Assembly: GCA_964505415.1 (NCBI GenBank)
Contig: CAZDHW010000011.1
Location: 1 to 64,000 of the forward strand
Direction of reading: 5' to 3'
DNA: 64,000 bases
DNA from: DTDR01 sp964505415
Lineage (GTDB): Bacteria > Hydrothermota > Tepidihabitantia > Tepidihabitantales > DTDR01
A program made the translations under genes and the position numbers. This document shows positions 16,523-25,287 of the stretch, in pieces. The notes under the pieces were generated by a model. That model was given only the letters and a program-made list of their open reading frames with translations, was not told the origin of the DNA and did no database searches. Numbering within the stretch: the stretch's first letter is position 1; each line of letters starts with the position of its first letter.

Positions 16523-19459
16523 TTACATTATAATCGCAAATTTACCAATCTGTTTGCCGTATTTGGAATCAATATGGAAAATATAAACACCACTGGAAAC
16601 CTTTTGGTCGTGTTGGTTAAGTAAATTCCATTCTTCGGTACCACCAAATTTATTATTATTCGTTCCTTTTTCTGATTCCTTATGCTCAATTATCTTCACT
16701 AAATCACCAGCCAAATTAAAGATACGGATAGTACATTCATTAGGAAGATTTACAAATTGGAGTCTTCTTGATAATGTCGTTTTCTCCCATTTATTAGTAA
16801 CAATATAAGGATTGGGAACAACCTTCACATTCAATTTCTGTCCAGCCATATCAGTAAATTCCATTTCCGTGGTGGTAATTTTGAATTTATTATAAGAAGG
16901 AGCGGTTCCATAAGTTTTATTACTATAAATATACCAAGTATCACCGGGTTGAATCATTTGTTTTATCTGCGGATTTATGGCACCACCTTTTCTGATCCAT
17001 ATATACCCGCCGGGTAAATAGATAAAGACTTCATTATTTCTCAAAGTATCAGAAGGCACAGCGTCTGGCCTGAAGCTGTTCACAAAGACCCAACAGTTTC
17101 CATATTTATAATTTTGTAGATTGAAAAGAGGATTATATTCTACTTTTACACCGTTTGTTAGGTCATAAACTTCTTCTAAGGTCAAACCGCCTTCTGGTTT
17201 TCTACCCCAAACTAACCGGTAATCAGAACCACGAAATGCCCAAGCAGCTTCCGGACATTCTCTTGCTTTTAAAGATTCAGCGGAATAACTACCGTTAACA
17301 TTTTTGATTTCAAAGGCAACAAATGGTTCCGTTTTGGCAGTATCTAATTTCATTGTGAAAGTAAGGTTCATACCATCAAAGAATGGGAAATAGAATTTTT
17401 CATTTTTACCTAAGGTGTAAGGAAGATTATAAGTAATTAATGTTTCCGAATAAGAGGCGTCAGTTATTAATGCTTGATAAATTGGTTGTTTATTTGCTGA
17501 ATCACAAATCGGGTCAAGGAATGTCAATAAATATTCTTTATTTTTCGCTAAATAAGGTACCGTGAAGAGAAGATCGAACTTAAATTTGTTATTTACTGAA
17601 TCGCCAACAAGCATTTTGATTTCACCGGTAGGTGCTTTATAATTAGCAACTTCTCTCCGGGGAATAACTTCAATTCCTTGGATACCGCTTTCTAATATCA
17701 AAATTTCGCCCCGCTGTTTATTATAATCAAAGGCAGTAACCGCGTAATAATAGGTCTGACCGTTTATCACACTATCATCAACATAATAATAGAAAGTTCC
17801 TTTATCATTTGCCCAAACGAAAATACTTTCCGAATAAGTTGTATCTTTACCGATTATTTTGATAGTTCTAAAGGTGTCAGCATATTTTATATTATTTTTC
17901 AAATCGCAAATCGCTTTCAATTCCCATTCAATTCCATCAAGGGATTTATAAACCTTATAACCTTCAAAATCATATTCCCGATAAGTAGTATCGCCACTGG
18001 CGCGAGCTATTTTGTAATAAGGGTCAGCAATCTTTTCCATCCGGTTATCCCATGATAAAATTACCCGATTATCTTGAGGCATAGCCGTAACAATTGGTGG
18101 GAAAGGTGGAGCAGGAAGGAGCCAGTTCTTATCATAACATCTTTGGGCCTCAGCACTAGCACGAGCTAAATCCCAAGTATCCCTTTGATTATAAGGTTGT
18201 CCTTCTTCACCGTATTTAGCACCAATTACCGCCACTACTAAGGTAGCAATTGAATCTGGTGGTAAATTAAATGGACCAGAAGATTGTAAAAATCTTTTAT
18301 CAGCTGGTGTTTCATCAATATAATCATAAGGTTTATACTCCCTGGTCGTATGGTCATAACCAGCAAGAACCAAATATTTTTCGACATCAGTTCTTGGATC
18401 ATTTTCAATCGGCCAACGCTTGCAAGAAGTCATTCCCAATTGCTCAATTTCTGAAAAATCTCGCCAGGCGGGTATACCATCTCCATCACTATCAATTAAA
18501 TCAGGACGGTTATTTACAATATAGGCACTATCCACTTCTTGAAAATCAATAAGTCCGTCACCATCGTTATCAATTCCGTCCCAAAGGGCATAAGGACTTT
18601 GTAAAAAATCATAGGCAACCGCTCCCGGTGTTCCCTTTTCCCATTTAGTACCAGGATTTTCTCGGTTGTCAGAATCATAAATCCAAGCAAGATTGTCCAC
18701 GAAAATAGAATCGGTTCTTGTCCGATTATAAATATATTTTCTTGGTCTTCGGGTAGCTTCATCATAAACCATTGCCATCATATCGTCACTATAAGCACCG
18801 ACATCAGCATCTAAGACAACGCCAATGTACATATTTCTTAAAGTATCACCGGAAACATTCTTCACATCGTATTTTAAGAAAAAGATATCCCTCGTAGCTG
18901 GCAAATTCCAATGATAACCAGTTAAATAGACCTCAACTCCCATTGGTTTAGTATCACCCGGTTTATGTTGGGGTGCATGGGCATCAGAAAAACAACACCA
19001 AACATCTTTTCCTGAAACGGTATCCTGGGGAGCCATCGGAAATTTATCTTTTGGTGGTGGCCATTTGTCAGGAAAATAATAAATACAATCCGCCGGATCT
19101 GCTGGTGTCCCTGTATATCTTGAATAAATTTCTGGCCATAATTCACTTGAACCGGAATTTGGGTCATAACCACAGGAAACCAAAGTTTCACCTTGAGGAG
19201 AAATTGCACCAATCCATATGCCAGCACCAAAGATATACATATTTTTAAGCGGTCTGGGCCAACTTCCACCCGCTTCACCAGTTCCGACAGTAACATCAAT
19301 ACCAAACCGACCATCGTTATAAAGCGGATATCGCCAGCGGTTATATTCTATCCAGAGCATATCAAAGATTTTTTTACCGGAAGGCGGATTTAGGCTTTTC
19401 GCAAATAGAAAAGCAAAAGTAAATAGTGAAATAATAAACAATAATTTCTTAAACATCAT
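16523..19459 (-). CDS. Large secreted protein with Ca-binding repeats and C-terminal sorting domain
   Basis: The 978-aa product begins with a signal peptide (FKKLLFIISLFTFAFLFA). Around residues 295-335 it has thrombospondin type-3/dockerin-like calcium loops (DGIDNDGDGLIDFQE, DSDGDGIPAW). A fibronectin type III-like part follows near 450-590 (PPIVTAMPQDNRVILSWD ... YYYAVTAFD), then an unknown beta-rich stretch. The C-terminus is a type IX sorting/FlgD-like domain (VVPNPYIVTNKW, IRIFNLAGDLVKII, SSGVYIFHIDS). No catalytic motif is seen. It sits 9 nt downstream of the TonB receptor gene and 10 nt upstream of porV, with a good Shine-Dalgarno. I infer a cell-surface or released structural/adhesive protein of the same envelope operon. 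Confidence 0.8.
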   Translation of the reverse strand: MMFKKLLFIISLFTFAFLFAKSLNPPSGKKIFDMLWIEYNRWRYPLYNDGRFGIDVTVGTGEAGGSWPRPLKNMYIFGAGIWIGAISPQGETLVSCGYDPNSGSSELWPEIYSRYTGTPADPADCIYYFPDKWPPPKDKFPMAPQDTVSGKDVWCCFSDAHAPQHKPGDTKPMGVEVYLTGYHWNLPATRDIFFLKYDVKNVSGDTLRNMYIGVVLDADVGAYSDDMMAMVYDEATRRPRKYIYNRTRTDSIFVDNLAWIYDSDNRENPGTKWEKGTPGAVAYDFLQSPYALWDGIDNDGDGLIDFQEVDSAYIVNNRPDLIDSDGDGIPAWRDFSEIEQLGMTSCKRWPIENDPRTDVEKYLVLAGYDHTTREYKPYDYIDETPADKRFLQSSGPFNLPPDSIATLVVAVIGAKYGEEGQPYNQRDTWDLARASAEAQRCYDKNWLLPAPPFPPIVTAMPQDNRVILSWDNRMEKIADPYYKIARASGDTTYREYDFEGYKVYKSLDGIEWELKAICDLKNNIKYADTFRTIKIIGKDTTYSESIFVWANDKGTFYYYVDDSVINGQTYYYAVTAFDYNKQRGEILILESGIQGIEVIPRREVANYKAPTGEIKMLVGDSVNNKFKFDLLFTVPYLAKNKEYLLTFLDPICDSANKQPIYQALITDASYSETLITYNLPYTLGKNEKFYFPFFDGMNLTFTMKLDTAKTEPFVAFEIKNVNGSYSAESLKARECPEAAWAFRGSDYRLVWGRKPEGGLTLEEVYDLTNGVKVEYNPLFNLQNYKYGNCWVFVNSFRPDAVPSDTLRNNEVFIYLPGGYIWIRKGGAINPQIKQMIQPGDTWYIYSNKTYGTAPSYNKFKITTTEMEFTDMAGQKLNVKVVPNPYIVTNKWEKTTLSRRLQFVNLPNECTIRIFNLAGDLVKIIEHKESEKGTNNNKFGGTEEWNLLNQHDQKVSSGVYIFHIDSKYGKQIGKFAIIM

Positions 19460-19468
19460 TCCTCCTTT

Positions 19469-22210
19469 TTAAAATCCAAAACCAAGACCAATTCTTATCC
19501 TTCTTGGCGGACCATAATTTCCTGGATTATTTATCGCATCTTCTCTCGCTTTTATATAAGAATCATATCTTTCAAGTTGAGAAATCCAGCCATCATGGTT
19601 ATAATCCCTTGCTGGATGATAACCGGCATCACCCGGTATTTGTCCCCAACTGAATTGACCAGGAACAAAAACTTGACCATCCCAATCAGGAGCACCAGTG
19701 GCAGAATAGACATTCGTTACATTTAAACGATTGGTAACATTCAATATATCGCAGAAAAGTGAAAGGGTTAAATTACCAATCTTAATATCTTTTGACAATC
19801 GGGCATCAATATTCCAAGTAGCTGGCATGCGGGCAGAATTTAAATCACCGATTCTTGTTCCTCTCACATCGGTAGGAGTATAAGGAAAACCGCTACCAAA
19901 ATTGAAAATCATGCCGACATCAAAATCTCTCAAAGGAATAAAGACAAAATCACTAGGGAAGGAAAGACCCAAATCTAAGTTAACTACATGTCTTTGGTCA
20001 TAGTCAAGATAATAATCAATTTGGGTAAAGGGGATTCCTTGATAGTTATAAGTATACCATTGCCAAGCTTCCGCAGCAGTGCCTTTAGCAATCTGGAAGG
20101 TATAAGCCAGCTTTCCACTCCAATAATTTGATAACCTCTTTTGCAAACCAATTTCAAAACCAAAGACCCTTCCGTATTCAACATTGGTAATAATTGTGTA
20201 ACCCATCGGTAAAGCCGGAACCGGTCTTGTGCCCACTAAATCATAAATATCTTTATAGAAGAGTGTTATATCAGCTCCCCAAAAATCACTCATCTGCCAT
20301 TCCAAACCACTTTCATAAGAAATTGTTCTTTGAGCATTTAAATCAGGATTGCCAACGATTATGTTTCCTCTTTGGATGATATCGGCAAAAAGACTTTCGT
20401 AAAGATTGGTAAATGTTGGACTCTGGAAGAAATGACCATAAGAGAATCTAAATTTTATTCTTTCGGTAACTGGGAAACTAATTCCTAATCTTGGTGAGAT
20501 TTTATATTTAATTTTTGCCTGGGTTGTTGTGGTATCAAGAACATTCCTTCCATCTTCCCCATATTTCCGATAACGAGAAGCTGGATTTAACATATCAAAT
20601 CTAAGACCTGCTCTGACAACCAAATCACCGAAGTCTGCCCGGTCTTGAAGATAATAAGCAAATGTCCAAGGATATTTCTTATAGGCATCCCAGAAAGGAT
20701 TAGAAGACCAAGGCAAAGAATTTTCCAAAAGCCATAAGGAATAAAATTTTGCCTGGTAGCCAGTTTTTATCTCGTGAATTTTTTTATAAATATAGGTGAA
20801 ATCACCTTTAAAGTCATAGGTTTTTGATTGACGATAATGCCAAAGCCGATAATCGCCATAACAATAAAATAAAGGTACTCCCCAAGGATTATTATCAGAA
20901 ACATTATACTCAGTCCATTGAGCATTTTTATCTTTCCAAAGTTTAAAAACTGCACTCTCGGGCGAAAGTCCGTCAGGATTTTTAAAAACGTAATCTTCTG
21001 ATTTAAAGCGGTATAAATCCCATAAACCAAGTTTTTCTAAGATATGAGATTTATCACGCTTTTGATATTCCTTATCTCTAACTGTTTGCAGTCGGTCATA
21101 ATAGTGATAGCCGGCTTTTAAATCAAGAATCATATTTTCTTTCAGAACGGTATTAAAATTCACTGCTAATTGGTCACCAAAACTTCTAATTGCTGCGTAA
21201 TGGTCAAGCCAATATTTCCAACTATTTGCCCATGCCTGCCATTGATAACAAGCTGTGTAATAGGAGAGAGAGAATTTTGATTTTGGTAGTTTATAAGTCA
21301 GTTTTATATCACCGGTGTATTCATCCCTTGGTTTTTGAAGTTTATATTTTGTTGGTGAAGCATCTTCGGTATGCATCAATTCACCCGAAATTGCGTAACG
21401 AAGCCGTTTTGTGAAAAGTGGACCGCTTAAAGAAAATTGATAAAAATTGTAACCGAAATCTAATGCTCTTGACGGTAAGAAATCATCCGAGGTATATTTA
21501 AAAACTCCGGAATGTTTCTCACCGCCTTCTTTTTTAATAATTTGAACAACGCCCGACATCGCTTCGCCATATTCGGCATCAAAACCACCAGTAATAATGG
21601 ATACTTCCGAAACCGCGGCTGAAGGCGGTCGATGATAGGCAATTTGATAAAAGGGGTCAACAGCAGAAATACCGTCAACCAAGGTTAAAACTTCGTCATA
21701 GCGCCCACCACGCACATGGGCAAACCCACCATGGGTAACTACACCGGCTTGAAGATTAACCAATTGGGTAACAACCGTTAATGGTAATTTTTTCAATTCT
21801 TCTTCACCAGCAATTCTTGTCGTCTGGACCGCAGTTTTAATAACCATTGGTCTTTCCGCGGTAACCTCTACTGGTTTTTCAATTTCAATTACCGTTGGCT
21901 TTAATTGAAAGTCAACATAGGTTGTCTGGTCAACAATTACTTTTACTCCTTTTACCCTTACTGGTTCATAACCGACATAAGAAGCAGTTACATCATAAGT
22001 ACCAACCGGAACATTTATTATTAAATAATGACCGGTGGCATCGGTTGCTGCTCCTAATTCCGTTCCTTCCACAACTACATTTACACCCACCAAAGGCTCT
22101 TTCGTATTGGCATCAATCACCCGACCAGCAATCTTTCCGGTTTCACCCGCATAGGCGGTATAAGCAAAAACTACCGCCAGTATAAAAATAAATTTAATTA
22201 TGCTTCGCAT
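19469..22210 (-). CDS. TonB-dependent outer-membrane receptor with N-terminal carboxypeptidase-like domain
   Basis: The 913-aa protein has a signal peptide, then a CarboxypepD_reg-like beta-sandwich at about residues 25-110 (GKIAGRVIDANTKEPLVGV, ATGHYLIINVPVGTYDVTAS). A plug domain follows (VVTQLVNLQAGVV, HVRGGRYDEVLTLVDGI, GGFDAEYGEAMSGVV), then a 22-strand-type barrel with many aromatic girdles. The layout is that of SusC/RagA-like TonB receptors of Bacteroidota-type envelopes that import large nutrients or help secretion. Its substrate cannot be told. It follows a lipoprotein gene by 13 nt, an arrangement reminiscent of receptor-lipoprotein pairs, though the lipoprotein is not a recognisable SusD. 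A strong Shine-Dalgarno is present. Confidence 0.92.
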   Translation of the reverse strand: MRSIIKFIFILAVVFAYTAYAGETGKIAGRVIDANTKEPLVGVNVVVEGTELGAATDATGHYLIINVPVGTYDVTASYVGYEPVRVKGVKVIVDQTTYVDFQLKPTVIEIEKPVEVTAERPMVIKTAVQTTRIAGEEELKKLPLTVVTQLVNLQAGVVTHGGFAHVRGGRYDEVLTLVDGISAVDPFYQIAYHRPPSAAVSEVSIITGGFDAEYGEAMSGVVQIIKKEGGEKHSGVFKYTSDDFLPSRALDFGYNFYQFSLSGPLFTKRLRYAISGELMHTEDASPTKYKLQKPRDEYTGDIKLTYKLPKSKFSLSYYTACYQWQAWANSWKYWLDHYAAIRSFGDQLAVNFNTVLKENMILDLKAGYHYYDRLQTVRDKEYQKRDKSHILEKLGLWDLYRFKSEDYVFKNPDGLSPESAVFKLWKDKNAQWTEYNVSDNNPWGVPLFYCYGDYRLWHYRQSKTYDFKGDFTYIYKKIHEIKTGYQAKFYSLWLLENSLPWSSNPFWDAYKKYPWTFAYYLQDRADFGDLVVRAGLRFDMLNPASRYRKYGEDGRNVLDTTTTQAKIKYKISPRLGISFPVTERIKFRFSYGHFFQSPTFTNLYESLFADIIQRGNIIVGNPDLNAQRTISYESGLEWQMSDFWGADITLFYKDIYDLVGTRPVPALPMGYTIITNVEYGRVFGFEIGLQKRLSNYWSGKLAYTFQIAKGTAAEAWQWYTYNYQGIPFTQIDYYLDYDQRHVVNLDLGLSFPSDFVFIPLRDFDVGMIFNFGSGFPYTPTDVRGTRIGDLNSARMPATWNIDARLSKDIKIGNLTLSLFCDILNVTNRLNVTNVYSATGAPDWDGQVFVPGQFSWGQIPGDAGYHPARDYNHDGWISQLERYDSYIKAREDAINNPGNYGPPRRIRIGLGFGF

Positions 22211-22223
22211 ATTCTCCTCCTTT

Positions 22224-23237
22224 TTATTTTACTCGACAAGCAACTCCCCAAATAATTGCCCTTGGTTGTTTTTTGATGTGGGTTAAACATTCATAAGTTA
22301 AACCTTCTACATAAAAGCGGTTAAAACCTTCAGGAAGAGTAAACTTGTAAGCAGAGGAAATTCTTTGCCATTTATTATCTTTTTTATAATAGACAAAGGT
22401 ATAAACCGAATCATCCGGATTTAACCAATAACTGGCAGTAACTTTTAAAGAATCCAGCGGTAAATATAATAATGAATCTTTTTTCTCATATTCTCCTTCG
22501 TCAACATAGAAAAGCCTTCGGTTGGAAAATTTCAAAGAACAAGAAGGGTCAGCAGTTCTTTGATAAAAGATGTCAAAAATAGTGCAAGTTTTTGTGGGTG
22601 AAGTAACGATTATTCCAAAAGGTCTATAAAAGATGGGTGAATTTTCGGCATCGGGTGAATAGATAATCTGACAACCAGAAATCTTTTTCAATTGCCAATT
22701 CCTTGGTTCGGTATCTTTCTTTGTTGGTTCAAAAAAGGCAACCTGCCAAGAGATCGCATTAAAGGGTTTTATAATTAGTGTTTCTTTTTGTTCAAATCTA
22801 TTCGCATAATAGCCACTATCAGCTAAATAAGGAGTTACTGAATCGGTAAGAATGTATAAGGAATCTTTAAATTCTCTTATTAAATAAACTTGACAAGTTG
22901 TATCTTTAATAAAAATAATGTTAAAGGAATCTCGCTCTTCTACCGTTTTTCTGCCAAAGGCCTTGGGGAAAAATTTCATAAAGGGTCTATCCTTTTTTAA
23001 AAGGGAATCAAAATAGGCACTCCGCTTAAATTCCACTGGCACTAAGAAAGAATCACCAAACATCTTATCTTCAAAAAGATAAAGTTTTAAAACTTCGGAA
23101 GTAAGAAGATTTTTTATCGCTGTGGAATCTTCGCTATTACCGGCAAAGAAAGGCAGTGGCGGTTCATTACCACAGGATAGAAAAATAGTTATAAAAAAGA
23201 TTATAAAAAAAGTAAAAATTAAGAGTTTTAGTCGCAT
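22224..23237 (-). CDS. Lipoprotein of unknown function, first gene of the envelope operon
   Basis: This 337-aa protein has a clear lipoprotein signal: a hydrophobic N-terminus followed by FLSCGNEPP with the acylated Cys near residue 22. The remainder is beta-rich with repeated 'FYVDEGEYEKKDSLLYL'-type segments and no recognised domain. It starts with a good aggagg and is followed closely by the TonB receptor, the large sorted protein and PorV, so it is probably an outer-membrane partner of that set. It does not look like SusD (which is all-helical). A role in ligand capture is speculative. Confidence 0.75.
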   Translation of the reverse strand: MRLKLLIFTFFIIFFITIFLSCGNEPPLPFFAGNSEDSTAIKNLLTSEVLKLYLFEDKMFGDSFLVPVEFKRSAYFDSLLKKDRPFMKFFPKAFGRKTVEERDSFNIIFIKDTTCQVYLIREFKDSLYILTDSVTPYLADSGYYANRFEQKETLIIKPFNAISWQVAFFEPTKKDTEPRNWQLKKISGCQIIYSPDAENSPIFYRPFGIIVTSPTKTCTIFDIFYQRTADPSCSLKFSNRRLFYVDEGEYEKKDSLLYLPLDSLKVTASYWLNPDDSVYTFVYYKKDNKWQRISSAYKFTLPEGFNRFYVEGLTYECLTHIKKQPRAIIWGVACRVK

Positions 23238-23289
23238 AAACTATCCTCCTTTTTAAGAAAAATATCTTTTATCTTCTTCATTTTTAAAC

Positions 23290-23694
23290 TTATTCTATTT
23301 TACTTATCCCTTTTAAAAAGTCAATAAGAAGATTTTTAAATTTTTGAGAATTTAAAACTTTAAAACCCCTTCTTTGGGCATAATCACAAATTTTTCTGTC
23401 GGAAGAAATAACTGTATATTTGGTAATATCTTTCGTATTTTCTAAAAGATTGATAATTGCTAAATCAGCATCCTTTGTATAAGAAATTTTTAAATATTCA
23501 CTTTTTTGAATTTTTTGCGGTAATAAAGCTAAAGGAATACTTTTCACATCAAAAAATATCCAGCCTTTCTTTTTTCTTTTTTCACAATAATCTTTTAACA
23601 AAGAAATCAACCTTTCTCGCTTCTCATTTATTTCTTCTTTTTTTAAATCTTTTTCAAATTGGTATAAAAGATTATAACCATCAATTAAATACAT
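23290..23694 (-). CDS. NYN-domain (YacP/Rae1-like) ribonuclease
   Basis: The 134-aa protein shows the PIN/NYN fold signature. YLIDGYNLLYQF at the N-terminus carries the first catalytic Asp, WIFFDVKS the second strand, YTKDADLAIINLL the central Asp pair, and YTVISSDRKICDYAQRRGF the last acidic motif. It resembles YacP/Rae1, a ribosome-associated mRNA endonuclease in Bacillus, and is slightly shorter than that family (about 170 aa). Its ATG overlaps the radC stop codon by one base (TAATG), so the two genes are translationally coupled. RNA substrate unknown. Confidence 0.8.
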   Translation of the reverse strand: MYLIDGYNLLYQFEKDLKKEEINEKRERLISLLKDYCEKRKKKGWIFFDVKSIPLALLPQKIQKSEYLKISYTKDADLAIINLLENTKDITKYTVISSDRKICDYAQRRGFKVLNSQKFKNLLIDFLKGISKIE

Positions 23695-24602
23695 TATTTT
23701 ATTATTCCCAATTTCAAAAAACTGGTATAACTATCTTTATCCCGTCCAACAATAATATGGTCTAAAACTTTAATTCCACAAATCTCGCAGGCTTTAACAA
23801 TTCGCAAGGTAAGATTGATATCTTCTTCTGAAGGCTGGGTTTCACCGGATGGGTGGTTATGAACCAAAATTATACTGCTGGCCATTCTTTTAGCGGCTTC
23901 GGAAATTATCTCTTTCACATCAACAATACTCGCATTAATACTCCCTTTACTTAATTCTAAGGTATCAATAACTTTGTTTTTAATATCAAGAAAGATTACC
24001 GAAAAGAATTCTTTTTTAGCATTAAAAAGATAAGGTGATAATTTTTCATTAACATACTCCACCACCTCTTTTGGCGATTTAAGTTTTCTTTTTCTTTCTG
24101 CCTTTTCTTCCAAAAGCCTTTTCCCTAATTCTAAAGCCGCTTTTATACTGCACGCCTTCGCTATACCAATCCCTTCAATTTTACTTAATTCTAAAACGGT
24201 TGCTTGGTCTAAACCACTTAAACTACCATAACGATTTAATAATTTTTTTGCCAAATCTTCCGCACTTTCTCCCTTTTTACCGGTTCTTAAAATAATTGCC
24301 AAAAGCTTGGCTAAGGATAATGCTTTTTCTCCCTTTTTTAACAATAATTCCCTTGGTCGTTCTTCTTTAACCCAATTTTTTATAGGTAAAAAATTAGAAT
24401 TCTTTTTGATTTGTGAGGCTATTTCTTCTCTTAAATCTTTAAAATCTTTTTCTTTTAAAGCCGATAATTTTATCTTTATTTTTTCTCTCTCGGCAGTGGT
24501 TAACTTTTTCAATCCTTTTCCTTTGAAATATATTTTCCCCTTTTTACTTATAAAAGGCAAGATTTCCTTTTCAACAAAAAAATTAATTATCTCTTTTTCC
24601 AT
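23694..24602 (-). CDS. radC: RadC-family JAB/MPN protein with unusual N-terminal extension
   Basis: The C-terminal MPN/JAB domain has the zinc motif HNHPSGETQPSEED (H-x-H-x10-D), preceded by the helix-hairpin-helix part (YGSLSGLDQATV, IEGIGIAKACSIKAALELGKR). The usual RadC start motif (RPRELLLKKGEKALS) occurs only near residue 83, so about 75 extra lysine-rich residues precede it. At 302 aa it is longer than standard RadC (about 225). RadC was named for DNA repair, but its real role remains unclear. It overlaps a NYN nuclease gene. The start is confirmed by a promoter ending 7 nt upstream; there is no Shine-Dalgarno. Confidence 0.9.
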   Translation of the reverse strand: MEKEIINFFVEKEILPFISKKGKIYFKGKGLKKLTTAEREKIKIKLSALKEKDFKDLREEIASQIKKNSNFLPIKNWVKEERPRELLLKKGEKALSLAKLLAIILRTGKKGESAEDLAKKLLNRYGSLSGLDQATVLELSKIEGIGIAKACSIKAALELGKRLLEEKAERKRKLKSPKEVVEYVNEKLSPYLFNAKKEFFSVIFLDIKNKVIDTLELSKGSINASIVDVKEIISEAAKRMASSIILVHNHPSGETQPSEEDINLTLRIVKACEICGIKVLDHIIVGRDKDSYTSFLKLGIIK

Positions 24603-24609
24603 TTGGCCA

Positions 24610-24637
24610 ATTATAAACTAATTAAATTTTTTTTCAA
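24610..24637 (-). promoter_or_regulatory. Leaderless-type promoter of radC
   Basis: On the minus strand TTGAAA (24632-24637), 16 nt and TATAAT (24610-24615) are followed by 7 nt and the ATG at 24602. Confidence 0.6.
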
Positions 24638-24648
24638 TTTAATAAAAA

Positions 24649-24676
24649 TTGATTTTATTTTTTTCTTTTTTATAAT
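24649..24676 (+). promoter_or_regulatory. Leaderless-type promoter of the V-ATPase D/hisS unit
   Basis: TTGATT (24649-24654), 16 nt and TATAAT (24671-24676) are followed by 5 nt and the ATG at 24682. It is divergent from the radC promoter within a 79-nt spacer. Confidence 0.65.
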
Positions 24677-24681
24677 AAACT

Positions 24682-25287
24682 ATGCTTATTCCCACTAATG
24701 CTACCCGCCAAGAATTATTACGATTAAAAAGAAGAGAACAGATTGCCTTAAGGGGCCATAAACTTTTAAAAGATAGACAAGAGCAACTTTTAAGAATTTT
24801 GTTTTCCTATATTGATGAAGTAAAAAAATTGCGGAGGGAAGTATACGAAGAAACTAAGGAAACTTTAAAATATTTAAACTCTTCTTTATTTTTAGAAAAA
24901 CCCCTTTTTTTAGAAAATCTAATAATAAATCAATTTTTTAATGTGGAGATAAAAGAAGAAATAGTTTCCCTTTTAAATATTAAAGCCCGGCTTTATGATT
25001 TTAATATTTTAGTAAAAGAAAAGATTTTGCCTTTTTATCAAACCTCTTCCCTTTTTGATATTGCCTTAGAAAAATTAAATTCCCTTATTAAAAAATTGGG
25101 AAGGTTAGCTGCCCTTTTAAAAATTATTGCCTTACTTTCTTACGAAATAGAAAAGACAAGAAGAAGGGTAAATGCCTTGGAATATCGGGTAATTCCCCAA
25201 ATGAGAAGCGCCATCCGTTATATTTCCCTAAGGCTCCAAGAATACGAAAGAGAAAATATCGTAAGAATAATGAGGATTAAAAAATAA
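24682..25287 (+). CDS. atpD: V/A-type ATP synthase subunit D
   Basis: Subunit D is the long coiled-coil central rotor shaft of V/A-type ATPases. The 201-aa product has the family start NATRQELLRLKRREQIALRG, then GHKLLKDRQEQLL, and the C-terminal RRVNALEYRVIPQMRSAIRYI. Both helical arms of the shaft are present and the length is normal. Unusually, no other ATPase subunit (A, B, C, E, F, I, K) lies next to it. It is linked to hisS by a one-base TAATG overlap. The remaining subunits must be elsewhere in the genome or missing. The gene appears leaderless. Confidence 0.92.
   Translation: MLIPTNATRQELLRLKRREQIALRGHKLLKDRQEQLLRILFSYIDEVKKLRREVYEETKETLKYLNSSLFLEKPLFLENLIINQFFNVEIKEEIVSLLNIKARLYDFNILVKEKILPFYQTSSLFDIALEKLNSLIKKLGRLAALLKIIALLSYEIEKTRRRVNALEYRVIPQMRSAIRYISLRLQEYERENIVRIMRIKK

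Noticed and set aside
22224..23237. SusD-like partner of the TonB receptor.
   Set aside because: SusD proteins are about 500 residues and helical; this lipoprotein is 337 residues and beta-rich.
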